Assembly (NCBI GenBank): GCA_035550315.1
Contig: DASZPL010000064.1
Span: 1 to 11,211 of the forward strand
DNA from: DASZPL01 sp035550315
Lineage (GTDB): Bacteria > Actinomycetota > Actinomycetes > JAFAQI01
Reading direction: 5' to 3'
Length of the DNA stretch: 11,211 bases
Part shown: piece after piece, positions 1 to 5,808 of the stretch
Layout: each line of letters begins with the position of its first letter
How positions within the stretch are numbered: position 1 is the stretch's first letter
The notes under the pieces: model-generated
Told to the model about the DNA's origin: nothing
Seen by the model: only the letters and a program-made list of their open reading frames with translations
Database searches by the model: none
Position numbers and translations under genes: made by a program

Positions 1-122
1 TGGCGGGGATCGGCGTCATCCAGCCAGACCTGGTAGCCCGCGGCCGCCGCCGCCAGGCCCAGCGAGCTGCCCATCAGGCCGGCGCCGACGATCAGCAGCC
101 GGCGCGGCGGCGCCCCGGACAC
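1..122 (-). CDS. tyrA: Prephenate dehydrogenase, N-terminal fragment (runs off left edge)
   Basis: Only about 40 codons are present. The start is a GTG at 122, five bases after the aroH stop. The fragment opens with a short tail followed by a Rossmann beta-strand and the dinucleotide-binding loop GAGLMG (about residues 14-19), then a helix and a second strand ending in an acidic pair. This is the N-terminal NAD(P)-binding half expected of prephenate dehydrogenase, which converts prephenate to 4-hydroxyphenylpyruvate in tyrosine synthesis. The family assignment rests mostly on context: the adjacent upstream gene is a chorismate mutase that makes prephenate, and aroH-tyrA pairs after rluB are, from memory, common in actinobacteria. 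Another Rossmann dehydrogenase is possible from the fragment alone. The ribosome binding site is weak, so translation may be coupled to aroH. Confidence 0.75.
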   Translation of the reverse strand, partial: MSGAPPRRLLIVGAGLMGSSLGLAAAAAGYQVWLDDADPR

Positions 123-127
123 GGCCG

Positions 128-493
128 TCAGTCCCGGTGCAGGTCGGTTCGCAGCGCGGCTGCTCCCCGCAGGTAGACGTGCCGCGCCTCGGCGCGGCTG
201 AACGTGACGTCCGCCAGCGCGAGCAACCGGATGACGCGGGGCATCGCCCCCGGCACATCCATCTCCGTGGCGCAGAGCAGCGGCACGTCGGTGATGCCGA
301 GCCGCCGCACGGCGTACGCCGGGAAGTCGGACACCAGGTCCGGGGTGGCGGTGAACGTGATCGAGATGAGGTCGTCGGCGGTGAGCCGGTTGCGCTCCAG
401 GACGGCCTCGACCAGCTCCGCGGTGGCGTCCAGCACCAGGTCACGCTGGTCCGCGTCGACCTGGATCGCTCCGCGCAACGCGCGCACCGGCAC
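128..493 (-). CDS. aroH: Chorismate mutase, AroH (Bacillus subtilis) type
   Basis: A 121-residue protein, the usual length for monofunctional AroH-class chorismate mutase, the trimeric pseudo-alpha/beta-barrel enzyme that rearranges chorismate to prephenate at the entry to Tyr/Phe synthesis. The active-site residues known from the B. subtilis enzyme are in place: Arg7 in the LRGA opening, Cys74 and Glu77 in LLCATEMDVPG, Arg89, Tyr107 in HVYLRGA, and Arg115. The start is a GTG at 493, chosen because a strong AGGAGG lies five bases upstream. A second GTG two codons in is possible but spaced less well. The gene is separated from rluB by 85 bases with two dyad symmetries, and is followed five bases later by the Rossmann-fold dehydrogenase taken as tyrA. 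The two genes together would run chorismate to prephenate to 4-hydroxyphenylpyruvate. Confidence 0.95.
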   Translation of the reverse strand: MPVRALRGAIQVDADQRDLVLDATAELVEAVLERNRLTADDLISITFTATPDLVSDFPAYAVRRLGITDVPLLCATEMDVPGAMPRVIRLLALADVTFSRAEARHVYLRGAAALRTDLHRD

Positions 494-498
494 GGTGT

Positions 499-504
499 CC
501 TCCT
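499..504 (-). promoter_or_regulatory. Ribosome binding site of aroH
   Basis: The minus strand reads AGGAGG, five bases before the GTG at 493. It is one of the strongest Shine-Dalgarno sequences in the window. It decides the start codon of aroH and suggests that aroH is initiated independently of rluB. Confidence 0.8.
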
Positions 505-526
505 CGCTGTGGGGCGCCTCAGGGTA

Positions 527-550
527 GCGAGCGGCTCGGGCGCCGCTTGT
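527..550 (-). repeat. Hairpin between rluB and aroH
   Basis: Perfect arms AGCGGC (530-535) and GCCGCT (542-547) flank a six-base loop. The stem extends outward through C-G and G-U pairs to about 527-550. No U-tract follows on the minus strand, so this is not a classical intrinsic terminator. A U-less actinobacterial terminator or a leader structure ahead of aroH both remain possible. It ends 22 bases before the aroH ribosome binding site. Confidence 0.4.
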
Positions 551-558
551 GCACTCAT

Positions 559-571
559 GACAGTGACTGTC
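559..571. repeat. Perfect 13-base palindrome upstream of aroH
   Basis: GACAGT, one base, ACTGTC: an uninterrupted 6-1-6 dyad just past the rluB stop, in a patch (about 555-600) clearly more AT-rich than the surroundings. It could be a dimeric regulator's operator controlling aroH-tyrA, or a small hairpin in the rluB-aroH transcript. I do not match it to a known operator; it is not the actinobacterial LexA box. I could not place a convincing -10/-35 pair next to it. Confidence 0.4.
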
Positions 572-578
572 GATAAAA

Positions 579-1337
579 CTACAAGCCGGTATCTCGATAT
601 AGCGCTCGGACTTCGGCCGATTGCAGCCGGCGCCGCCGGCCGGGCTTGAGGCCGCCGAGTGCGATCGGGCCGATGGCGGTGCGGACCAGGCGGGTGACCG
701 GGTGACCGACCGCCTCGAGCATCCGGCGGACCACGTGGTTGCGCCCCTCGTGCAGCGTCAGCTCGATCACGCTGCGCGCAGGCGTGGCGTCCACCAACCG
801 GCTCCGGTCGGCGCGCACCGGGCCGTCGTCCAGCGTCACGCCGCGCTGCAGTTGCCGCAAGGTGGGCCGCCGGACCACCCCGGTCACCTCGGCCAGGTAG
901 GTCTTGGCGACGCCATAGGACGGATGCATCAGCCGATGCGAGAGTGCGCCGTCGTTGGTCAGCAGCAGCAGACCTTCGCTGTCGGCATCGAGGCGGCCCA
1001 CGTGGTGCACCGATGCCGCGAGGTCGGCGACGAGGTCACCGACACACGGGCGGCCGCGCTGGTCGGTCATGGCCGAGAGCATCCCGCGCGGCTTGTTCAC
1101 CGCGACGTACACCAGGTCCGGCGCCACCGGCAGCTGGCTGCCGTCGACGGCGACGACGTCCCGGCGCGGGTCGACGCGCGCCCCGAGCGCGGCCGGGCGG
1201 CCGTTGACGGTGACCCGGCCGGCGGCGATCAGCTGCTCGCAGGAGCGCCGACTGCCGAACCCGGCTGCGGCGAGCGCCTTCTGCAGCCGGACCGGCTCGC
1301 CTGGCCCTCCCCCGCGCGGCTCAGCCGATGGTGACAT
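579..1337 (-). CDS. rluB: Ribosomal large subunit pseudouridine synthase, RsuA/RluB family
   Basis: A 252-residue protein. An S4 RNA-binding domain (about residues 16-62, with LQKALAAAGFGSRR) precedes the RsuA-type pseudouridine synthase domain. The catalytic motif is GRLDADSEGLLLLT, with Asp117 as the catalytic aspartate. The family marker EGRNHVVRRM lies near residue 198, followed by a basic C-terminal segment with GLKPGRRRRL. RluB acts on 23S rRNA (U2605 in E. coli) in late 50S assembly; the exact target here is inferred from family and synteny. The ATG at 1337 lies inside the end of scpB, a 17-base overlap, so translation is probably coupled. The ribosome binding site is weak and I see no better start before the S4 domain. 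The scpA-scpB-rluB order is widely conserved in Gram-positive bacteria. Confidence 0.95.
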   Translation of the reverse strand: MSPSAEPRGGGPGEPVRLQKALAAAGFGSRRSCEQLIAAGRVTVNGRPAALGARVDPRRDVVAVDGSQLPVAPDLVYVAVNKPRGMLSAMTDQRGRPCVGDLVADLAASVHHVGRLDADSEGLLLLTNDGALSHRLMHPSYGVAKTYLAEVTGVVRRPTLRQLQRGVTLDDGPVRADRSRLVDATPARSVIELTLHEGRNHVVRRMLEAVGHPVTRLVRTAIGPIALGGLKPGRRRRLQSAEVRALYRDTGL

Positions 1338-1884
1338 CGTCGTCGAGCACCGAAGGATCCGGCAGGTGCTCCGACAGCGGCGGCAGCTCCTCCAGCGACG
1401 TGAGCCCGAGCCGCTCCAGGAAGTGGTCGGTCGTGGTGTACAGGATCGCCCCGGTCTCGCGCTCCACGCCCGCCTCGGTCACCAGGCCCCGCGCCAGCAG
1501 GGTTCGGACCACGGCGTCGACATTCACGCCGCGCACGGCGGCGATGCGCGCGCGGGTGGTCGGCTGGCGATAGGCGATGACGGCGAGGGTCTCGAGCGCC
1601 GCTTGGCTCAGCCGGGCCGGCTGCGCGTCCCGCACGAACCGCTCGACGTACGCCGCGCAGCTCGGGCTGCTGTAGAGCCGCCAGCCGGCCCCGACTTGAC
1701 GGAGCTCGAAGCCGCGGTCGGCGGCGGCGTACTCCGCCTGCAGCCGCTGCAACACCGCCACGACCTCGTCGCGCGGGCATTCGAGGACCTGCGCGAGGGT
1801 GCCCTCGTCGACCGGCTCGTCGACGACGAACAGGATTGCCTCGAGCGCCGCGTGCAGCGGCGGAAGCGGCTCGTCAGAGATCAC
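1321..1884 (-). CDS. scpB: Segregation and condensation protein B
   Basis: A 187-residue protein with the two winged-helix domains of ScpB. Residues 8-85 form the first (HAALEAILFVVDEPV, then the hydrophobic LRQVGAGWRLY strand). Residues 90-160 form the second, with the family-defining stretch starting LSQAALETLAVIAYRQPTT and continuing through RGVNVDAVVRTLLARGLV. ScpB dimers bind ScpA to form the regulatory subcomplex of the SMC condensin, which compacts and segregates the chromosome. The start is taken as the GTG at 1884, which overlaps the scpA stop as GTGA. An open frame continues upstream, but the homology begins about seven residues after this GTG. The acidic C-terminal tail overlaps the start of rluB. 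Confidence 0.95.
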   Translation of the reverse strand: MISDEPLPPLHAALEAILFVVDEPVDEGTLAQVLECPRDEVVAVLQRLQAEYAAADRGFELRQVGAGWRLYSSPSCAAYVERFVRDAQPARLSQAALETLAVIAYRQPTTRARIAAVRGVNVDAVVRTLLARGLVTEAGVERETGAILYTTTDHFLERLGLTSLEELPPLSEHLPDPSVLDDDVTIG

Positions 1885-2750
1885 GCCGACTCCGCCGGTT
1901 CGGCCGCAGGCTCGTAGGTCTCCGCGATCTCGGAGAGCAGCGCAGTCGGGTCGGCATCCCCGGCAAGCCAACGGATGTGCAGCTCGCCGAGCGGCTCGAC
2001 CTGGTCGAAGCGCACGGCGCCTTCCCGGTAGAGCTCGAGGACGGCGAGAAACCGGGCCACCACGTGGGCGGTGTCCGGGCAGTCCATGACCAGCGCGCGG
2101 AACGTGCTGGCGCCGGTCCGCCGGAGCCGGGCGGCGAGCAGCCCCGCCTGTTCGCGGACGCTCACCGTCGGCGCGATGAGATGGCCGATGTCGACCACCG
2201 GCTCCGGATGGGTTCGCGTCAGCGCGGCCGCCGCCAGCGCCGCGAGGCCGCCCGGCCCGACACTGAGCTCGACCGGTGGCAGCAGATCGAGCAGCCCGGG
2301 CTCGAGCGGAGCCGTCCGCGGGTGGCGCAGCGCGCCCGCGGCCAGCCGCTCGGCGAACCACTCGGTGATCTGCTTGTAGGCGCGGTACTGCAGCAGCCGG
2401 GCGAACAGCAGGTCACGCGCCTCCAGCAGCGCGAGGTTCTCCTCGTCGTCGAGCCCGTCGGAGGGCAGCAGCCGCGCCAGCTTCAGGTCAAGGAGCGTCG
2501 CCGCGACGACCAGGAACTCGCTCGCCTGGCCGAGGTCCCACTCCGCCCCTTGCTGCCGGATGTACGCCACGAACTCGTCGGTGACCTGCGACAACGCGAC
2601 CAGCGTGACGTCCAGCCGGCGCTTGGCGATGAGCGAGAGCAGCAGGTCGAACGGACCCTCGAAGACGTCGAGGTGCACCTCGAAGCCGGGCGCCGCGGAC
2701 TCGAGCGCCTCGGCCGGCGCAGCAGCGGCGGTTTGGGGCGCGACCGGCAC
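1881..2750 (-). CDS. scpA: Segregation and condensation protein A (kleisin)
   Basis: A 289-residue kleisin. After an Ala/Pro-rich tail of about 22 residues comes the ScpA signature VFEGPFDLLLSLIAKRRLDV (residues 29-48), which with the following helix binds the SMC neck. A middle region holds helices with ASEFLVVAATLLDLKLARLL, and a C-terminal winged helix (about 215-262, ending VEPLGELHIRW) binds the SMC head. ScpA bridges the SMC heads and recruits ScpB. The start is the GTG at 2750; an in-frame TAG sits just upstream (about 2760-2762), so no longer form is possible. Its ribosome binding site is poor. The gap of 71 bases to the preceding membrane-protein gene holds a 9-base direct repeat (gatcgccgg at 2770 and 2812) of doubtful meaning. 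The gene shares 4 bases with scpB. Confidence 0.95.
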   Translation of the reverse strand: MPVAPQTAAAAPAEALESAAPGFEVHLDVFEGPFDLLLSLIAKRRLDVTLVALSQVTDEFVAYIRQQGAEWDLGQASEFLVVAATLLDLKLARLLPSDGLDDEENLALLEARDLLFARLLQYRAYKQITEWFAERLAAGALRHPRTAPLEPGLLDLLPPVELSVGPGGLAALAAAALTRTHPEPVVDIGHLIAPTVSVREQAGLLAARLRRTGASTFRALVMDCPDTAHVVARFLAVLELYREGAVRFDQVEPLGELHIRWLAGDADPTALLSEIAETYEPAAEPAESA

Positions 2751-2821
2751 GGCTCGACGCTAGTCCAGCGATCGCCGGATGCCGGCCAGACGCGCCGCGC
2801 TCGCCGGTCGGGATCGCCGGG

Positions 2822-3502
2822 TCACAACGCGTGCATGATCGGGTCGCCGATGGCGCCGAGCAAGGCCAGCAGCGGCGGCTGCGACCCGCCGAGCGGGACC
2901 AGCAGGAGCACGAGCAGGACGGCCACTCCCCACTGCTCGTGCAGCAGGTGGTAGGCCATCCGGCGGCTTCCCGGCGTGCGCGGCAGCGACGACCACAGCG
3001 CGGTGCCGAGCTCGAGCGGCGGGATCGGCACCAGGCTGAGCAAGGCGCAGCCGAGGTTCTCGATACCGAACCCGAGGCACACCCGCTGCGCGGTGCTGGT
3101 GGCGATCGACGAGCTGCCGTGCAGCACGGCCGCGGTGTCAACGAACGGGAACAGGCCGTGCAGCCCGCCCGCCGCCAGAAACCCGGCGATGCCCGCTGCG
3201 GTCAGCGCGGCGTGGGCGAGCACGGCGGCCGCGGCGACCACATAGCGGCGGCCCCGCGAGGCCTCGACCGTCGGGCCCCAGCCAACGCCGGTCAGTACGG
3301 CGGCTACCGCGCCGAACGGATCCAGCCAGCGGCGGCTCCGCCCGAAGCGGCGCAGCTCAATCCGCCAACGGCGACCGCCGATGCGGCGGATCCCGGGGAT
3401 GCCGGCGACCGCCTGGACGAGCTGCACCCGCAGCGCGCTGCCGGCGACGAAGCCGAGGGCCAGCCCAAGCAGCACCGCCGGCTGCCGCAGCGCGTAGAGC
3501 AT
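2822..3502 (-). CDS. M50/site-2-protease-like membrane protein lacking catalytic motifs
   Basis: A 226-residue protein with about four to five hydrophobic segments (roughly 6-24, 86-112, 142-160, 191-206, and a weaker stretch near the C-terminus). It matches the scaffold of small bacterial M50 proteins (YwhC/Rip3-like): an LDPFG turn at 60-64, a second hydrophobic pair, then VPIPPLELG at 158-166 and the YHLLHEQWGVAVLLVLLL region at 184-201. Active members have HExxH in the first membrane helix and NxxPxxxLDGG near the end. Here the first helix reads GFVAGSALR with no His or Glu, and the Asp of LDGG is replaced (PLELG). If it belongs to this family, it should be proteolytically inactive. The start is the ATG at 3502 behind GAGGGGG. 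It begins 13 bases after the RHH-like gene and precedes scpA. Its function is unknown; a membrane anchor for the neighbouring ParA system is speculative. Confidence 0.7.
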   Translation of the reverse strand: MLYALRQPAVLLGLALGFVAGSALRVQLVQAVAGIPGIRRIGGRRWRIELRRFGRSRRWLDPFGAVAAVLTGVGWGPTVEASRGRRYVVAAAAVLAHAALTAAGIAGFLAAGGLHGLFPFVDTAAVLHGSSSIATSTAQRVCLGFGIENLGCALLSLVPIPPLELGTALWSSLPRTPGSRRMAYHLLHEQWGVAVLLVLLLVPLGGSQPPLLALLGAIGDPIMHAL

Positions 3503-3515
3503 GCCCCCTCGCCGG

Positions 3516-3908
3516 TCAGCGACCGCGCAGTCGGCGCACCAAGATGCTGTCCCCGCCCTTGGACTCGAGATCGGCCAGCACGACCGCGAGCGCTTCGCGC
3601 ACGACGCGACCACGGTCCACGGCGAGGCCATACTCCGCCCGGAGCGTCAGACGAGCATGCTCCAGATCGACTAGTTCTCCGGGTGAGACATAAACCGTGA
3701 TCTTCTCTTCGTGCCGCTCCCGGCCGGATGGACGCCGCGGCCCGGAGGGTCGGGCGACCGGCGCATGGGGGGCCGATTTGTTCGGCGCCGGCTCGCGCGG
3801 TTCCGCCGGCTCGGCCGTGGCGTCGTCGTCGTCGCGGCCGCGTGCCACCGGACCTCCGGTCGACCGGAACAGCTCGTCGGCGCCTGGAAGGGTCACCCGT
3901 CGAGGCAT
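3516..3908 (-). CDS. Small protein with RHH-like C-terminus, putative ParA partner
   Basis: A 130-residue protein with no recognised gene name. It has three parts. The basic N-terminal peptide MPRRVTLPGADELFR (1-15) is followed by a charged, Pro/Ala-rich and probably disordered linker (about 16-67). The C-terminal segment begins with a short beta-strand (EKITVYV, 68-74) and continues with two helices (76-92 and 97-116), the order expected of a ribbon-helix-helix DNA-binding dimer. Conserved-looking residues include DLEHARL and VDRGRVVREALAVVLADLE. The ATG at 3908 lies 16 bases inside the end of parA, behind a GAGGTGG site. Small RHH proteins with flexible basic N-termini (ParG, Omega) partner Walker-type ParA proteins, so a centromere-binding or ParA-stimulating role is the leading inference. 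Regulator of the operon is the alternative. I have not verified the fold. Confidence 0.7.
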   Translation of the reverse strand: MPRRVTLPGADELFRSTGGPVARGRDDDDATAEPAEPREPAPNKSAPHAPVARPSGPRRPSGRERHEEKITVYVSPGELVDLEHARLTLRAEYGLAVDRGRVVREALAVVLADLESKGGDSILVRRLRGR

Positions 3909-4759
3909 CGAGCCACCACCTCTCGGGCCAGGTCGCGGTACGCCGCCGCCCCCCGCGAGGACGATGCGAACGTGGTGATCGGCTCCCCCGCCACGGTGGT
4001 TTCAGGGAAGCGCACGGTCCGGTTGACGACGGTGTGGAAGACCTTGTCGCCGAAGGCCTGCACCACGCGCGCGAGCACTTCGCGCCCGTGCAACGTGCGA
4101 CCGTCATACATGGTTGCCAGAATTCCCTCAAGTTCAAGGTGAGGGTTAAGCCGTTCGCTGACCTTCTCGATGGTCTGGATCAGGAGCGCTACGCCGCGCA
4201 ACGAGAAGAACTCGCACTCCAGCGGGATGATCACGCCGTCGGCGGCGGTCAGCGCGTTGATGGTCAGCAGGCCGAGCGACGGCTGGCAGTCGATCAGGAT
4301 GACGTCGTAGTCGTCGATGACCGGCTTCAACATCCGCTTCAGGGTCTGCTCGCGGGCCACCTCTCCGACCAGCTGGACTTCGGCCGCCGACAGGTCGATG
4401 TTGCTGGGCAGCAGGTCCATGCCGGCGTTGGTCTTGATCAGGATGTCGTCGGCGGTGACCGAGCGCTCCATGATCGCGTTGTAGACCGTCAGGTCCAGCT
4501 CGTGCGGGTTGACGCCGAGACCCACCGACAGTGCGCCCTGCGGGTCGAAGTCAACGAGCAGCACCCGCCGGCCGAACTCGGCCAGCGCCGCCCCGAGGTT
4601 GATCGTGGTCGTCGTCTTGCCGACGCCGCCTTTCTGGTTGCACAGCGCGAGCACCACGGCCGGGCCGTGCTCGGTCAGCGGCTTGGGATCCCGCAGCTTC
4701 GGTAACGGCCGGCCGGTCGGTCCAAGTTCCCGGGTCGTCGACCGACGGGATGTCGACAT
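3893..4759 (-). CDS. parA: ParA-family Walker-type ATPase (orphan, no ParB nearby)
   Basis: A 288-residue ATPase with a 35-residue N-terminal extension. The deviant Walker A is KGGVGKTTT at 43-51, with signature Lys43 and P-loop Lys48. The A-prime/switch strand VLLVDFDPQG spans 66-75 and Walker B is YDVILIDC at 151-158 (Asp157). Later motifs are PLECEFFSLRG (179-189) and a C-terminal FPETTVAGEPIT stretch. Proteins of this class dimerise on ATP, bind DNA and position chromosomes, plasmids or protein cargo. No ParB gene or GTTTCACGTGAAAC-type parS site is visible, so this is not the oriC parAB locus. Its likely partner is the overlapping small downstream gene. It resembles the ParA-like protein next to scpA in M. 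tuberculosis (Rv1708, from memory). The ATG at 4759 has GAAAGGA four bases upstream, and a candidate promoter lies in the preceding gap. Confidence 0.92.
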   Translation of the reverse strand: MSTSRRSTTRELGPTGRPLPKLRDPKPLTEHGPAVVLALCNQKGGVGKTTTTINLGAALAEFGRRVLLVDFDPQGALSVGLGVNPHELDLTVYNAIMERSVTADDILIKTNAGMDLLPSNIDLSAAEVQLVGEVAREQTLKRMLKPVIDDYDVILIDCQPSLGLLTINALTAADGVIIPLECEFFSLRGVALLIQTIEKVSERLNPHLELEGILATMYDGRTLHGREVLARVVQAFGDKVFHTVVNRTVRFPETTVAGEPITTFASSSRGAAAYRDLAREVVARCLDG

Positions 4760-4797
4760 ATTGTCCTTTCGATAAATCGGTGGATCGCTACAGCGCC

Positions 4798-4828
4798 TCG
4801 CCGATATCTCGAAATGGGGTTTCGGCGA
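4798..4828. repeat. Inverted repeat in the parA leader
   Basis: Arms TCGCCGA (4798-4804) and TCGGCGA (4822-4828) are perfect complements around 17 bases. Inside, CGAAA (4810-4814) and TTTCG (4820-4824) form a second, competing small hairpin that shares bases with the outer right arm. It lies between the candidate promoter and the parA start, so it would be in the 5' leader. It could be an operator bound by the RHH-like protein or a leader RNA structure. It is also positioned to act as an xerD transcription end, but has no U-tract. Confidence 0.4.
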
Positions 4829-4837
4829 TGGGTCGGG

Positions 4838-4867
4838 AACCTAGTCGGCGCGCGACCGTCTTGGCAA
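4838..4867 (-). promoter_or_regulatory. Candidate sigma-70/HrdB-type promoter for the parA operon
   Basis: On the minus strand TTGCCA (4862-4867) and TAGGTT (4838-4843) are separated by 18 bases. TTGCCA matches four of six bases of TTGACA, and TAGGTT fits the actinobacterial TAgRRT -10. Transcription would start near 4831 and give a leader of about 70 bases before parA. The site begins 17 bases past the xerD stop, in the longest gap of this part of the window. This is predicted by eye only. Confidence 0.5.
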
Positions 4868-4884
4868 GGCCGCTGAGCGTGCTG

Positions 4885-5808
4885 CTAACCGCGGCGGGCC
4901 CGCGGATGACTGGCCGCGTAGACCTCGCGCAGCCGGTCAACCGTGACCAGGGTGTAGACCTGCGTGGTCGTGACCGAGGCGTGTCCGAGCAGCTCCTGGA
5001 CGACGCGAACATCGGCGCCGCCGTCGAGCAAATGGGTGGCGAACGAGTGCCGGAGCGTGTGCGGCCCCACCGGCCCGCGGACCCCGGCGCGGTCGGCGGC
5101 GGCCCGCAGGATCAGCCAGCCGCTCTGCCGTGACAACCGGCCACCGCGGCCGTTGAGGAAGCAGGCGGGACCGCCGCGGCCGGTGGCGAGGGCGGGCCGG
5201 CCGCGCACCAGGTAGGCCTCGATCGCGGCGCGGGCGTACGCGCCGACCGGCACGACTCGGTCCTTGCCACCCTTGCCGTGCAGCCGGAGCACGCCGCCGG
5301 TTAAGTCGAGGTCGTCGACGTCGAGCTGGACAGCCTCGCCGATGCGCGCGCCGGTGCCGTAGAGCAGCTCCAGCAGCGCCCGGTCGCGCAGCGCCGCCGG
5401 CGTGCCGTCGAAGCCAGCCGCCTCGATCATCGCGACGACGTCGTCGATCGGCAGCGCCCGCGGCAGCCGGCGGGGCGGGGTCGGCGGCCGGATCGCCGCC
5501 GCCGGATCCGACGCGGTCATGCCCTCGCGAGCGGCGAACCGGTGCAGCCCCCGGACCGCGACGACGGTGCGGGCAGCCGACGAGGGCGCGAGCGGCAGCC
5601 GATCCGGGGATCCGGCCCGCAGCTCGGCAACGAACTCCCCCACGTCACGCTCGTCGACCGCGGCCAGCGACGCCACGTCGCGACGCTGCAGGTAGTCCGC
5701 GTACCGCCGCAGGTCCCGACGGTACGAATTGATCGAATTCGGGCTCAACCCTCGCTCGACGGTTAGATGGTCCAGGAACGCTTGAACCGCCGCGGTGACC
5801 TCGGTCAG
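4885..5808 (-). CDS. xerD: Site-specific tyrosine recombinase XerD
   Basis: A 307-residue protein, normal XerD length. The N-terminal SAM-like core-binding domain covers about 1-100 (VQAFLDHLTVERGLSPNSI) and the catalytic domain about 115-300. All catalytic residues are visible: Arg155 in GTGARIGE, Lys179 in HGKGGKDR, His250 and Arg253 in PHTLRHSF, His276 in LLGHAS, and nucleophile Tyr285 in TTQVYT. With XerC it resolves chromosome dimers at dif during division. Setting beside scpAB and parA, rather than phage genes, marks it as the housekeeping enzyme. The start is unusual: no ATG, GTG or TTG lies in frame before the first helix. A CTG at 5808, overlapping the ald stop by 4 bases, sits six bases after a perfect GGAGGT. 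A TTG at codon 21 would cut into the domain. Confidence 0.93.
   Translation of the reverse strand: MTEVTAAVQAFLDHLTVERGLSPNSINSYRRDLRRYADYLQRRDVASLAAVDERDVGEFVAELRAGSPDRLPLAPSSAARTVVAVRGLHRFAAREGMTASDPAAAIRPPTPPRRLPRALPIDDVVAMIEAAGFDGTPAALRDRALLELLYGTGARIGEAVQLDVDDLDLTGGVLRLHGKGGKDRVVPVGAYARAAIEAYLVRGRPALATGRGGPACFLNGRGGRLSRQSGWLILRAAADRAGVRGPVGPHTLRHSFATHLLDGGADVRVVQELLGHASVTTTQVYTLVTVDRLREVYAASHPRARRG

Noticed and set aside
16..558. Open frame on the minus strand starting at the ATG at 558, ahead of aroH
   Set aside because: It runs out of frame through aroH and into tyrA. The product is Arg/Ser/Pro-rich with no motif, while the aroH frame has all active-site residues.
2770..2820. 9-base direct repeat gatcgccgg in the gap before scpA
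   Set aside because: Short, GC-rich and 42 bases apart. Such repeats are expected by chance in this composition and no other structure supports it.
1836..3700. Long plus-strand open frames across scpA and the membrane protein gene
   Set aside because: They are shadows of conserved minus-strand genes, rich in Arg, Gln, His and Pro, with no domain features and no credible ribosome binding sites.
4798..4828. Inverted repeat before parA as a parS site
   Set aside because: It does not resemble the 14-base GTTTCACGTGAAAC-type parS, and there is no ParB gene next to it.
4885..5808. Tyrosine recombinase read as a phage or genomic-island integrase
   Set aside because: Its length, motifs and neighbours are those of housekeeping XerD. 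There is no tRNA, attachment-site repeat, excisionase or phage gene in the window.
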